DNA of 64,000 nucleotides from Echinarachnius parma (Eukaryota; Echinodermata; Echinoidea; Clypeasteroida; Echinarachniidae), in assembly GCA_037951105.1 (NCBI GenBank), contig JBAMJV010001398.1:124001-188000 (forward strand), written 5' to 3'. The translations under genes and the position numbers were made by a program. Position 1 is the first letter of the stretch. Each line of letters begins with the position of its first letter. The notes beneath the pieces are model-generated. The model was not told where the DNA came from, did no database searches, and saw only the letters and a list, made by a program, of their open reading frames with translations. Positions 46,787-57,929 of the stretch are shown piece by piece.

Positions 46787-48472
46787 AAATCCAATTGAAC
46801 ATATCCACATAAAAAAGTTGCCTTTCCAACATTAGAAATCTGGGCTAGTTATAAAATCATATGCAAGTAAAAAAAAAAAAAAAAAACATTTTTGACTCGC
46901 ATGTAATTGTGGGGTTAAGTTTATTACTTCGCCGAAATTGTGTTGGACAGAAATGTTAGTTGCCCAATCGGGCAACCAGATTAGACCATTTATGAAATTT
47001 TACTTACCCGCATGAATTTGTACTTGCCCCGGGCAATATAGGGTAAGTGATATGGGTTTATACAAGAAAAGTCAATTTTGTATAATTAATCTAATTATTT
47101 GATTTAATACCTTGCCAGTCGGATGATCCCAAAATCAGTCTGTATGTTAACTCATTCAAGACTTATTTGATTAGGATATAAAGTATGTCCTCCATAATTT
47201 GTATTTATTTATTTAATTTCTTTTTTGGTATACATTTCAAACTGATCAGCAGCAGTGCTGAAAGGATCAGTGTTGATAATTGATAATTTAACATTGATAA
47301 TATTATTCTAAACCACAGCCGGTGTGTTATTAGGACAAGTCATGAATAGGATAACATACAGAGATATTATGCACATTGACTTGAAGAAAAAAAAAGAAGA
47401 AGCCTAATTTCCCCAAGTAGCAATCAAGATACGCTGCAATATTCCGATGTCTTCAAACAACCTTCCAAAACGGCAGTATATTTTGGTTGCATGTTTATTT
47501 TCCTAAGGGTGAAATGCTTTATTATTAGATCTTTCACTCCTCCAGCCATTATATTGTTATGCAAACCTGGATGATATTATTCTGAAAGCTCAATTAAAAT
47601 GTATGTGCACGTGCAGTATTTAAGCCCTTATGCTGTAACCTGTATTCTTGGTGGGGTCAAATGACCTATAAATGGGTTCTGGGGGGTGTTTCACTAAACC
47701 CTAAAATTGATTTTTAGCATCTTATTAATCACTAAAAATCAACCCTAAAATCCATTTTAGTGTTATGTTTAGTGAAGCGCCCTACTGTTTTAAAATAATG
47801 ACTTGTATACAGTCAAGCCTGCTCTAGCGACCACCTGTATATAAAGACCACCTGTCTGAAGAGATCACTTATCTTGACTCCCTTGAATGCAGCTTTATAT
47901 GTAAATTAACCTGTCTATAGAGACCACCTGCTGATAAAGACTGCATTTTCTGTCTCCCTTGGCTGGTCTTTATAGACAGGTTTGACTGTATATCGAATTA
48001 TAGTTGAACATTTACAATCAAAGTTGGTACAGTCAAACTTGTGTATAGTGACCACCTAAGGGAAACAAGAATAGTGGCCATTGTAAACAGGTGACCACTA
48101 TTAGACAGGATATGTAACATTGTTTATCTCTGCAGGGATCCTATTTGGTGACCACTTTAGGCAGGTTGGCTGCTATAGACAGGTTTGACTGTATATTAAA
48201 TAAGTGTAGACTAGATAAACATTTCCAATCAAAGTTGGTAGTACAGTCATACCTGTGTACATGGACGCAATACTGGTGGCCACTGTAGACAGTTGACCAC
48301 TGTTAGAGAGGTGCTGTAACATTGTTTATCTCTCTGTCATGGTCACATTTGGTGACCACTTTAGGCAGGTGGCCGTTATTAAGACAGGTTTGACTGTACT
48401 TTATTGCCAGAGTATGATGTCAGAGTTATTTCTGCATTTGTGTGTGCTCATAACAAACCTGGGGCAACTATA
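46787..48472. repeat. Repeat-rich stretch: GGGCAAxT repeat and CCTGTCTATAG foldbacks
   Basis: Positions 46930-47060 are the inverted form of the repeat at 6555-6830. A small GGGGTGTTTCACTAAACCC foldback lies at 47682-47775. From 47812 to 48400 there are three consecutive blocks of TAAAGACCACCTGTCT and GGTGACCACTTTAGGCAGG type foldback repeats. No exon is seen. Confidence 0.6.
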
Positions 48473-48860
48473 TTAAAGGGATCTAGTAATGTTGTTGACA
48501 TGTGCAAAAAAAGAAGAAGAATGGTTGATAAACTCATTAATTCTGTTATCCGATAAATGGTTGATAAACTCATTAATTCTGTAATCCAATATGTCCACTG
48601 AGTGACGTGTGAACATTCCATGGTAAATTAATGCCATATGACCGAGTAAAATGGGTGATAGTGCTAAGTAATATTTGCTAACTAATTACACTGACTTTGT
48701 ACACATTTTAAATTATCCAGTGGAGAATGTCAAATCTGAACACTTCAATCATTGATATCTTTTTAACAAAAGATAAATTTACAGCAGCAATGTAGGTAGA
48801 ACTGCTAAGAGTTCTAAGTAAGTTTTTGCTGATTTTTACAATGTTACTAGATCACTTTAA
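48473..48860 (-). mobile_element. TTAA-flanked MITE, family A (copy 3)
   Basis: TTAA at 48473-48476 and 48857-48860. Ends are AAAGGGATCTAGTAATGTTG and the complement of ACAATGTTACTAGATCACTTT. An inserted duplicate of GGTTGATAAACTCATTAATTC is present. The variable site at 48716-48724 has only the 4-base arms TCCA and TGGA. Confidence 0.85.
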
Positions 48861-49523
48861 AGGCAAAGGTCTTTCACACTCTGCAAAATCAATATCTCGC
48901 TTACTGCCTTTTAGACACTGAGCCGAGCAGTTGCCCCGAAATCATGAAAAGGTTGGGAGACATATGCAACTAGGTGCCCGTCTGTGCTAATTTTGATAGG
49001 TCGATAAGAATCGAATTTGGTATTAAATCAATATTTAGCGAGTTTGTGTAAAACAAAGACTGTAGATTCAATTATAGGGGAAAGTGGCAAGAATTATATC
49101 TAATAAATTAACATTTTCTTTGCTCATATTCATTAAAAAAAATATATATATATACTGTCAAACCTGTCTTTAGCAGCCAACCTGCCTATAGAGGCTGGCA
49201 TAAATGTTCCCCTGCAGATAAAAACAGTGTTATGCAATGTTTCTATAGAGGTCACCTGTCTACAGGGGCCACTTTTCGTGTTTCCATTTAATAGGTGGTA
49301 GCTATATGCATGTTTTGTTTAAATTGTATAAAACATTTTTTTTCTTCAAATGTGCTACTAAGCATCTATTTGTAATAAGATATATTTGTTCTTACTCTGG
49401 ACAATGTAGTAAGCATGCACCAAAAAATGAGAGAATAAATACATTCAGGAATAATATGAAGAGATCATCATGACAGTGTGAATGAGCATCAAGGGATTGT
49501 CTCTACGGAGAAGCTTTCTCCAG
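48861..49523. other. No gene; one CCTGTCTATAG foldback at 49155-49290
   Basis: AT-rich apart from CAAACCTGTCTTTAGCAGCC to GGTCACCTGTCTACAGGGGC. Confidence 0.45.
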
Positions 49524-49853
49524 GGGGGTGTTTCACAAAGATTCTAAAGTTGAACTTAACTCTAAGTTGGACCTAACTATTATGGAAAGCCATTTGTAGC
49601 CTTGGAATACAATATATTCAAAAGCAAAAAAACAACAAGAATTTCAGACTTTTTCATAAATGTTGCATCAAGAACATGAAATATCCTTGATAATATAATA
49701 TATTAATGATTTGTATCAACATTTTATGCCTTTTAAAAAGGACTTTTATAAAATGAAGAAAAAAAAATCAAAGAAACTAATGGCTTTCCATATTTTTATA
49801 ACTTAGCGTTAAGTTCAACTTGGGATCTTTGTGAAACACCCCCAATTTGAAGC
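49524..49853. repeat. Foldback element with GGGGGTGTTTCACAAAGAT ends
   Basis: Left GGGGGTGTTTCACAAAGATT, CTAAAGTTGAACTTAACTC pairs over about 60 bp with right GCGTTAAGTTCAACTTGGGA, TCTTTGTGAAACACCCCC. AATGGCTTTCCAT and GGAAAGCCATTTG form an inner inverted pair. Confidence 0.8.
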
Positions 49854-49899
49854 AGTCTTCACTTCTCTCTAAACAAAAGGAGAAACATGTTTGTCTTCT

Positions 49900-52250
49900 T
49901 CGATTGTCATTAAAAGGTAAATCGATAGCGTTGTCTTATACTTGAACTACCCTCCTCATCCTCCTCATGACTCCAAGGGGAGTTGATGGATGAAGAGACG
50001 GATGTTTTGGTGGGGATGGCATCTTCTTGACTAATAAAGAGGAGAGAGAGATGAAAGGGGTCGGATGTTGTGTTACAGAGGCATTTATCACCCCCTATCA
50101 TTCTAAGACTCGGATGTTGTGGTGGGGATGGCATCTTCTTTACTATTAAAGGAGAGATGTGAGGGTTGAATTTGGTGTTACGGTGGTTTTCATCCCCTCA
50201 TCAGTCTTTTAAAGTTAGATGTTTTGGCGGTGATGACATCTTGGCTGATAGAGGAAAGAAAGATGTAAGGGGTGAATGTTGTGTTAAAGTTGTTTTTTAT
50301 TCACCCCTCATCATTCTTTTGACTCAGATGTTTTTGTGGCAATGGCATCTTCTTGGCAAATAGAGGAGAGGGGATAGGGGTTGAATCTTCTGTTTCAGAG
50401 GCATTTCACATATTTTTACTTGGGATGTTTTGGTGGCGATGACATCTTCTTGGCTAATTTAGGAAAGATGTAAGGGTTGGATTCCGTCTTACGGTGGTTT
50501 TTAATTCACCCCCTTCATTCTTTTTACTTGAGATGTGTTAGTGGCAATGACATGTTCTTGGCAGAGGAAAGATGAGAGGGGTAGATTCCATGTTACAGTG
50601 GTCTTTTAATTCACCCCCTCATCATTCTTTAGACTTGGATGTTGTGGTTGCTATGGCATCTTCTTTGCTATTAAGGGAGAGATGAAAGGGGTGGATTCCG
50701 TGTTACAGTAGTTTTTAATTCACCCCTCATCATTCTTTAGACTTGGATGTTGTGGTTGCTATGGCATAAGGGGTGGATTCCGTGTTGCAGTAGTTTTTAA
50801 TTCACCCCTCATCATTCTTTAGACTCTGATGTTGTGGTGGCACTGACAGCTTCTTGGCAAATAAGGGAGGGAGGGTGGGAGGAGAAAGGGGTTGGATGTC
50901 GTTTTACAGAGATGTTAAATGCACCCCTTATCATTATTTTGATACAGATGTTTTTGCTGGGGATGACATCTTCTTGACTGATAGAGGATAGAGGGATGAA
51001 AAGGGTTGGATCTTCTGTTATAGAGGCATTTAAATCTGTCACCCCTCATCATTCTTTTGACTCGGATGTTGTGGTGGCAATGGCATCTTCTCGGTAAATA
51101 AGGGAGAGAGGAAAGGGTTTGGATCATCTATTACAGAGCCGTTTATTTTGATCACCCCTCATCATTCTTTTGAGTTGGATGTTGTGGTGGCGATGACATC
51201 TTCTCGGCAAATAAGGGAGAGAGGAAAGGGTTTGGATCATCTATTACAGAGCCGTTTATTTTGATCACCCCTCATCATTCTTTTGAGTTGGATGTTGTGG
51301 TGGCGATGACATCTTCTCGGCAAATAAGGGAGAGAGGAAAGGGTTTGGATCATCTATTACAGAGGCGTTTATTTTGATCACCCCTCATCATTCTTTTGAG
51401 TTGGATGTTGTGGTGGCGATGACATCTTCTTGGCTAATAGAGGATAGAGCAGAAAGGGGTTGATGTCATGTTACAGTGGCATTTAATTTACCCCTTATCA
51501 TTCTTTTGACTCGGATGATGTGGTTGCAATGGCATCTTCTCGGCAAATAAGGGAGAGAGGAAAGGGTTTGGATCATCTATTACAGAGGCGTTTATTTTGA
51601 TCACCCCTCATCATTCTTTTGAGTCTGATGTTGTTGTGGTGGCGATGACATCTTCTTGGCTGGCTTGTAGAGGAAAGAGCTGGATTCTGTGTTACAGTGG
51701 TTTTTAATTCACCACTCATCAATCTCGGATGTTGTGGGGGCGATGGCATTTTCTTGGCTGAAAGAGGAAAGATTAAGGGTGGATTACATGATACAGTGGT
51801 TTTTAATTCATCCCCTCATCATTCTTTTGACCTGGATGTTTTGGTGGCAATGGCTAAGAAGGGAGAGAGGAGAAAGGGGTTGGATGTCGTGTAACAGAGT
51901 CGTCAACTTCACCCCTCATCATTATTTTGACACGGATGTTTTGGTAGCGATGGCATCTTCTTTGCTATTAAAGGAGAGTTGAAAGGGGTGGATTCCGTGT
52001 TACAGTGGCTTTTAATTCACCCCCCTCATCATTCTTTAGACTTTGATGTTTTGGTGGCACGGGCATCTTCTTGGCAAATAAGGGAGAGAGGAGAAAGGGG
52101 GTTGGATGTCTTGTAACAGAGTTGTTAAATTCACACCTCTTCGTTCTTGTGACACGGATGTTTGAGGAGAGAGGAGAAAGGTGGATGTTGTGTTAAAGCG
52201 TTTTTTTTTTTTCACCCCTCCCTCATACTTTGGATAAAACAAGGGGAGAA
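49900..52250. repeat. ~100-118 bp minisatellite, about 20 units
   Basis: Units carry TCACCCCTCATCATTCTTTT, GACTCGGATGTTGTGGTGGC, GATGGCATCTTCTTGGC, AATAAGGGAGAGAGGAAAGG and GGTTGGATTCCGTGTTACAG. Four consecutive units around 51050-51410 are almost identical with a 113-bp period, while outer units are diverged. Many short frames on both strands are repeat translations and are not called. Confidence 0.9.
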
Positions 52251-52632
52251 GATGGAAGCATAGATGGATGTTGTTTTGACATTTTCTTGAATAAAGATTT
52301 ATTCAAACATATAGAGAAACTGACCAGAATTATAATATGACTGAAAAAGAGCAAAGAAAAAGGGATTCCACCTGGAAGATTTAACTAGATCCCTCCCACT
52401 CCTTTCGACTCCTGGGGGAAATTGATGGACAGACATTTTCTTTAGGAAGTTGGAGGAGATTAAGGATAGCATCTCACGTTGCTATGGTTTCAGTAGAATG
52501 CACCTCGTTTTCGGAGAAAAGCCAACAGGGGTAATAGATGGCATCTTGAATTGGTTGGAATAATATCAACACCCCTCATTCTTCCTACAACGTTATTAGG
52601 CGCTATATAACTCGAGTATATTATTATTATTA
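52251..52632. other. No feature seen
   Basis: Unassigned sequence after the minisatellite. It ends in a short ATT run next to the MITE fragment. Confidence 0.4.
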
Positions 52633-52750
52633 TTAAAGGGATCTAGTAACATTGTCCGAATCCTCAAAATCCAATTTGAATTCTACGGTTCTCTCATAAC
52701 TTGTTGTATTCGTATTAACAATAGAAGCAAGGGATAGGTTTCTTTTTGTT
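52633..52750 (+). mobile_element. Truncated TTAA MITE, family A (copy 4)
   Basis: It starts TTAAAGGGATCTAGTAACATT and follows the family to AAGGGATAGGTTT, then breaks off. A C-rich segment ending TCGCTACGTCACTG (52780-52822), like the end of the CAGTGGCGTA family, lies just beyond. Confidence 0.75.
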
Positions 52751-53193
52751 TCCTATTTATATTTCCTATTGTTTTTTTTTCCACGAGCCCCCCCCCCGCC
52801 TCCCGTCGCTACGTCACTGCCCCTCACTCCGACCACACCTTGCTACTGATGGATATCGTCTCTTATCCGAAGAGATGTTTGAAAGGAAGGGATGTTCGTA
52901 ACACCCCTCACTCTTCTATCAAATGTATTGCGTGAAAGCCAGAACATCCTCTACATGATGCAAAATTTTCAGATAATGATTATTGGGGAATATTCATCAA
53001 ATATAAAAGAGAGCTACATGTGCATTTGCTTTGTTCATGGCTTTCAAACTTTGAACATGATTATCTCTGAAGTGCAAAAAAATACCACCCTTCTACTTCT
53101 CAACCAAAGGCATACTTACAAATGTACTTGTACAAATGTATTGAATTGCTAGAACAGCATTGTTGGTTAATGTTGACATCTAATACGTTTCAG

Positions 53194-53227
53194 GGCGACT
53201 CTGATACCATTTCCGATTCTTTCCCAG
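53194..53227 (+). CDS. Candidate micro-exon (GDSDTISDSFP)
   Basis: The acceptor GACATCTAATACGTTTCAG and donor CCCAG|GTAGAC bound 34 bp, 11 codons plus one base (phase 0 to 1). Entry matches the phase-0 exit of the 46513-46592 model, and exit matches the phase-1 entry at 57695. The other two entry phases give an early stop or a less plausible peptide. The acidic Ser/Asp-rich peptide fits the linker character of nearby exons. It is short, so chance cannot be excluded. Confidence 0.4.
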
Positions 53228-53379
53228 GTAGACAAAGAGTTGATTTTTTTGGCTTTCAAACTTTAAACATGATGAGCTCCTAAGTACATGTACATGCCCA
53301 ACAGACGACATATACTCGTACAAATGTATTGTTCTGCTAGAACATTGCGTTGGCTCGTGTTGACATTTGATACATTTCA

Positions 53380-53420
53380 AGGTGACTCTGATACCATTTC
53401 CGATGCTTCCCCCGGTCCCC
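53380..53420 (+). pseudogene. Decayed copy of the 53194 micro-exon
   Basis: GGTGACTCTGATACCATTTC, CGATGCTTCCCCC repeats the exon with four changes. The acceptor position reads TTTCAAG instead of TTTCAGG, and the donor CCAGGTAG is replaced by CCCGGTCC, so neither splice site is intact. Confidence 0.6.
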
Positions 53421-53598
53421 CCCCCCCCCCCCCTCCATAGACAAGACATTGAGACGTGTGTGGGCTGTCCTGATAATTACTCCCCGTCTTGATCCACGTA
53501 ATCGGAGGTGTGTGGGATGGTCTACAATTTCATTGTTTTGTCGGCCTGCCGTAATGACGTTTGCCATCGTGTTGTTGTTGTCGGGCACTCACTCACCT

Positions 53599-53749
53599 AT
53601 TGGCTGAGATATGCCCATCTGAATGAATTTTACTTCAATGGGCAATCAGTGTTATAGTGCACTGGTTCATAAATTTATGAACCAGTGCACTATAACACTG
53701 ATTGCCCATTGACAAAAAAATTGTTCGGATGGGCATATCTCAGCCAATA
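53599..53749. repeat. ~150-bp near-perfect hairpin with no loop
   Basis: The arms meet at AAA|TTT (53673/53674). The inner 39 bp on each side (53635-53673 and 53674-53712) are perfectly complementary. The outer part (TATTGGCTGAGATATGCCCAT against ATGGGCATATCTCAGCCAATA) also pairs, leaving about 15 mismatched bases between. No frame. It is either a very young foldback or a fold-capable transcript; the sequence cannot decide. Confidence 0.9.
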
Positions 53750-54348
53750 CGTAACCTATTCCTTTGATTTTCGGTATTTGGACATTATTTGTTATGCTCT
53801 TTCTGAAAATGAAGTACAAATTTGAAAATTCAAAAAAAAATGTTTATGACATCATTTATGACATCACACTTCACCACTCTATGTACATGCATGTGTTGGG
53901 ATTAACATTCGTTGATACGCTATTTGTGTTTTTTAAACATTTTATACTGTTAAGTCTGTCGACAGAGACCCTGTTAAATTAAGGAAAGCAATGTATGCCT
54001 ATTTTGGTATTAAATGGGCTCATTTGTGTTTTTGACTGCTTGATAAGAAACTTGCTTTGGAAATATGTAGATGTGTAATGAAACAATATTTGTATATATG
54101 GATGACTTCAGAATATTAACTAAATACTTACTATTTAGTTTGATTCTGAAAAAGAGTATCAGATTGATGAAAAAAATTCTTAAACAAATTTTATTTGTAA
54201 ACATTTATTCAATGGGATTGACTGATCAATATCTGATCAACAATCTTACGCATATTAAATGTATGTTCTACTTCATTGTTTGTATATATATCTGTTCTGA
54301 AATATAGTTTTAACCATAGTGAGTAATTACAAATAATTGTAATTATCA
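53750..54348. other. No feature seen
   Basis: AT-rich. Short frames on both strands without recognisable content. Confidence 0.4.
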
Positions 54349-54734
54349 TTAAAGGGACTTAGTAACATAGTCCAAATACTCAAAATCCAATTGGAATCCT
54401 CGCGGTTCCCTCATACCTTGTTGTATTCGTATTAACAATAAAAGCATAGGATAGGTTTTGGTTTTTCAAATTTCCCTTTCGTTAAAAAGATATTTACGAT
54501 TGAAGTGTTCAGATGTTAAACTATCCACTGGATCGTCCGAACCGTTTACAAAGTGAGTGCAATGAGTTAGTGAATATCACTTTGCATTTTTGCTTATTAC
54601 TCGGCCATATAACGTCCATTTAACTTGAAATGTTCACACAACACCCAGTGGACATATTAGATAACAACAATATACATTGTATCAACCACTCATCACTTTT
54701 TGCACATGTCAACAAAGTTACTAGATCCCTTTAA
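54349..54734 (+). mobile_element. TTAA-flanked MITE, family A (copy 5)
   Basis: TTAA at 54349-54352 and 54731-54734. Ends are AAAGGGACTTAGTAACATAG and the complement of CAACAAAGTTACTAGATCCC. The variable internal site at 54523-54533 has arms ATCCA and TGGAT. Confidence 0.9.
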
Positions 54735-54872
54735 GATTAATGAATACAACAATTAAAGGTATTCAGCTTGAGCCTGAATTAGAGCTTTGCCTAGGCTCCG
54801 TTGAAATTATGACTTATTTTATAGCAAAATCAAATAATTTCTACTGGATAATCAATGTATCAGTACTGTAAA

Positions 54873-55041
54873 CGTTGTTATTTTCCCGCGATTAATATTT
54901 CGCACTGAGCGACGCAAAAACACATTCGCGGCCGAGCAAGTGTTCACACGAATTGCAAATCGCGCATTTGTATTCGCTGGTTTTAATATTCGCGAAAATC
55001 CCCGAAAATTAATGCACCGCGAACATTACCACGTTAACAGT
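54873..55041. mobile_element. CG-rich repeat with TACTGTAAACGT/ACGTTAACAGTA ends
   Basis: TACTGTAAACGTTGTTATTT at the left and CATTACCACGTTAACAGTA at the right form imperfect TIRs. The interior is rich in CGCG words (CCCGCGATTAATATTTCGC, TATTCGCGAAAATC). I recall similar repeats as common in marine invertebrate genomes. No coding content. Confidence 0.65.
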
Positions 55042-56456
55042 ATCTTATATCTATTTTTTTTATAATGTAAGTAGGATTAAATACACTGGGAACTCTGCTT
55101 ATTCCAAGCAATGATCCATCCTAAAATACATGTACAGTTAATAATTGAATTCCCAACATAAAATTTGCATCCTGTAGCCCGCTTTTGCTGAATTGCATTA
55201 TCTTTAGAAAAGAAACTATCGGCTCATGTCGTCTCTAAAATTGACATTAAAAATACAACTGGGTGAAATATTCTGAGGTTTCAAGTTGATGTCTTTAATT
55301 GATAGACACACAATAGACTATGGTGACATACTTTAAAACCGTTTTAAAGGTTATTTTCAAGCAATCGAGATCGTAATTAGATAGACCCATACGGCGGGTG
55401 AATAAAAAAAGAGGCCTCGTTTATGAACAACCCCTGATTTAAAAAAAAGAAAGACAAAAAAGAGCTATTTTCGTCAAATATGTAGATTTATGTAAATGTG
55501 AACTTTTCCTGCTTCACTCAAGCCAGCGCAATTGTCACATTGATCGATGGTACATACATGTACATGTAGACTGTAGCTCTAGATCGTTCCGTCTATACAG
55601 TCGTCAACATTTTGAAGGTGTTTCAGTTACGTCAATTTTATTTGACTTTATCTTGAGTCCCAGGCGTACATAGAGGCATACGAGGCAGTGGGGCTGGGAG
55701 GGGGGGGGGGGGGGGGGGGGGTGGGTGCTGCTACTCTAGCCTCCTCCCCCAACCAAAACTTTTGAAGACGGCGATATGCGGGCACAATTGAGACACCTAC
55801 AATTTAGTAAGAAATGTTAACTTTAATTTGTACAATTGTTTTGCTTGTCTGGGACAATCATGGAGGATTGTATTCAAGCAAATTTGTTAGAGCCCCTCCC
55901 CCCCCCCTTTCCTCCTACCTCACCCCCCCCCCCCCCCCCCCCGCAAAAATGTGCCTGTGCACCCATGGTCCCAGGCCTCAGTCTTAGTTCTGCTATTATT
56001 AACTCGACACCTGATACCCAGTTTTTGAACAATCAAGCCATATCGCAAAAATGTCAAATGGTGAAATTGCACAAAGAAATGCAACCCTGTTTGAGATGCA
56101 TTAAAACTGTGTGGATGCATACTCTCGTACAAGTATGTGCATTTTAAAAATGAAATTTCACCAATGATCTTGCATATGGAGCGTTTTCATTGCATTTAGG
56201 CCTATGTACATGTATATGAACAAATGCTATTAACCCAAAATGTATGTTTGTATTTTAGATTACAACCTACTTTTATAATTACTCTTATTATTGCTGCTCA
56301 TACTAAAAGGAGGTCATACATGTAGTTCTTGATTTATTGATACTTGTTGGCCCCTTGAACATTGAATTTGTTTTTCTTCCATAAGAACAGTTATGATACC
56401 AAATGTCTCACATTTATGCAATAGAGGACATGAATTTGATTTACACCTATTTGACA
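55042..56456. other. No gene; long poly-G (about 55700) and poly-C (about 55900-55942) tracts
   Basis: The opposed G and C tracts 200 bp apart, with GGCATACGAGGCAGTGGGGC and CCTGTGCACCCATGGTCCC, may be the ends of another G/C-ended element, but no target duplication is visible. A 103-codon frame (55836-56147) runs through the poly-C tract and is not convincing. Confidence 0.45.
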
Positions 56457-57320
56457 TATAAAGGGATCAAGTAACATTGTCAACATCCACGCAACTTACT
56501 AACAGCGTTTTCACACACACAAAATTTTCATCCCGAAATCATGACTAAAGAATCATGACTAACGAAACGTCGTATAAAGAATCATGATTAACCAAACTAA
56601 CGAACGTTCACACACACAAAAACAAGATCCTAAAACAGCTGGCATTCAGCTGCACGAAACATCGTATAAGTGCGCAGTGTGCTGTCTTTTTTCTGTCTGC
56701 TGTCACGTTAAGCCACGCCCCGTTATCTGAGTGTCGTATAGCGAATCTTGATTAGTGAATCAACCGGGCGTTCACACACAAAATGAGCGTGATTCTTTAG
56801 TCACCTCTCGTACGAAACGATGCTCAAACCCCCGTTTCGTTAATCATGATTCTTTATACGACGTTTCGTTAAGTGAGCGTTCAGACACAATTTCCGTCGT
56901 ATAGCTAATCAGGAGCTGACTAAAGAATCAGCTCCTGATTAGCTATAAGCCTACATGTATACGATGAAATTTTTGTGTGTGAACACGGGGTTACAACTCT
57001 TGCTCTTCAAAGATTTGTATTACCAATAGAAGCATGGAACAGGTTTCGGTTTTCAAAATTTCTCTTTCGTTATACATATTCATGATTGAAGTGTAAGGAT
57101 TTGAAAGTCTCCCTGGGAGACTTTCAACTGTGTACAAAGTTAGGGCAATGAGTTTATAGCAAACATCACTTTGCATTTTTAATCATGAATTGGTCATATG
57201 ACATTTATTTACCATGGAATTTTCACACATCACTCAGTGAACATATCAGATCACAGAAATACACATTTTATCAACCCTTCAGTTTTCACACTTGTCAACA
57301 AAGTTACTAGATCCCTTTAA
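56457..57320 (+). mobile_element. TTAA-flanked MITE, family A (copy 6), split by another MITE
   Basis: It starts TATAAAGGGATCAAGTAACATT and ends AACAAAGTTACTAGATCCCTTTAA. A foldback MITE interrupts it at 56504-56990. At its internal variable site (57101-57127) it has 13-base arms TTGAAAGTCTCCC and GGGAGACTTTCAA around one T. Confidence 0.85.
56504..56990. mobile_element. Foldback MITE with TTTCACACACAAAA ends (copy 2), nested
   Basis: Same end sequences and internal TCATGATTCTTTATACGACG palindromes as 2737-3256, but about 30 bp shorter. TAAC on the left and TTAC on the right may be a diverged 4-bp target duplication. It is inserted inside family A copy 6, so it is younger than that copy. Confidence 0.8.
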
Positions 57321-57682
57321 AGGAGTTGACATGTGCACAAAGTGATGAATGATTTATTAAATGTGTATGTTTGCGATCTGATATTTCCACAGAGTAATGC
57401 GTAAAATTGCATGTTAAATGGATGTTATATATAATGAGCAAAAATGCAAAATGATATTCGCAAACTCATTGCACTGACTTTGTACACAGTTATAAATTTC
57501 CAGTAGATAATTAAAAATCTGAACACTTCAATTGTAAATATCTTTATAACAGAAAACAAATTTGGAAAACCAAAAGCTGTTCCATGCTTCTATTGGCAAT
57601 ACGAATACAGTTAGGTATGTGAAAATCGTAAGAGTTGCAAGTAAGTTTTGATGATTTGACAATGTTACTCAATCCCTTTAAA
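57317..57682 (-). mobile_element. TTAA-flanked MITE, family A (copy 7), tandem to copy 6
   Basis: It shares the TTAA at 57317-57320 with copy 6 and ends ACAATGTTACTCAATCCCTTTAA. It runs in the opposite orientation to copy 6. Its right TTAA lies 13 bp before the acceptor of the candidate exon at 57695. Confidence 0.85.
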
Positions 57683-57694
57683 CCTGACTTCCAG

Positions 57695-57808
57695 AGGATG
57701 AATCGGCGGTATTACGTAAACAGGGGTACAGCGGACAATACCTGGTTTGGGTTCCCAAGGAAGTTTGTTGTCGCGTTGCAACAACTGTAATGCATCCTAA
57801 CAGGCCAA
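57695..57808 (+). CDS. Candidate AKAP13-like exon, 3' end uncertain
   Basis: It follows TTTAAACCTGACTTCCAG. In entry phase 1 (G+AG gives Glu) it reads DESAVLRKQGYSGQYLVWVP, then KEVCCRVATTVMHPNRP. The frame stays open to a TGA at 57925. The donor is unclear: CCAA|GTAAAT at 57809 would give a 114-bp phase 1-1 exon, while AAG|GTGTCG at 57906 would give 211 bp. The acceptor sits 13 bp after a MITE end. GC content is above the surroundings, but third-position GC is only about half. I do not recognise the peptide. It fits the reading-frame chain after 53194-53227. Confidence 0.35.
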
Positions 57809-57929
57809 GTAAATTACCTCTGCGTAATTCCAGAGTTCGTTCTCTAAGGATGACAATCAATCTTCGCGAGCCGGCAACTTTGTACGTTAGCACTCCAAGG
57901 ACAAGGTGTCGTTTTGAGGGGGATTGATC

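Larger units (their letters stand above)
53020..53420. repeat. ~190-bp tandem duplication that includes a candidate exon
   Basis: The unit GGCTTTCAAACTTTGAACATG, ACAAATGTATTGAATTGCTAG, TGTTGACATCTAATACGTTTC, GACTCTGATACCATTTCCGAT (from about 53038) is repeated from about 53250 with substitutions. The first unit holds the candidate exon at 53194-53227. In the second, the acceptor CAG has become CAA and the donor region has become poly-C. Confidence 0.8.

Noticed and set aside
49910..52242. Many 64-97 codon frames on both strands
   Set aside because: All lie inside the ~113-bp minisatellite and repeat its units.
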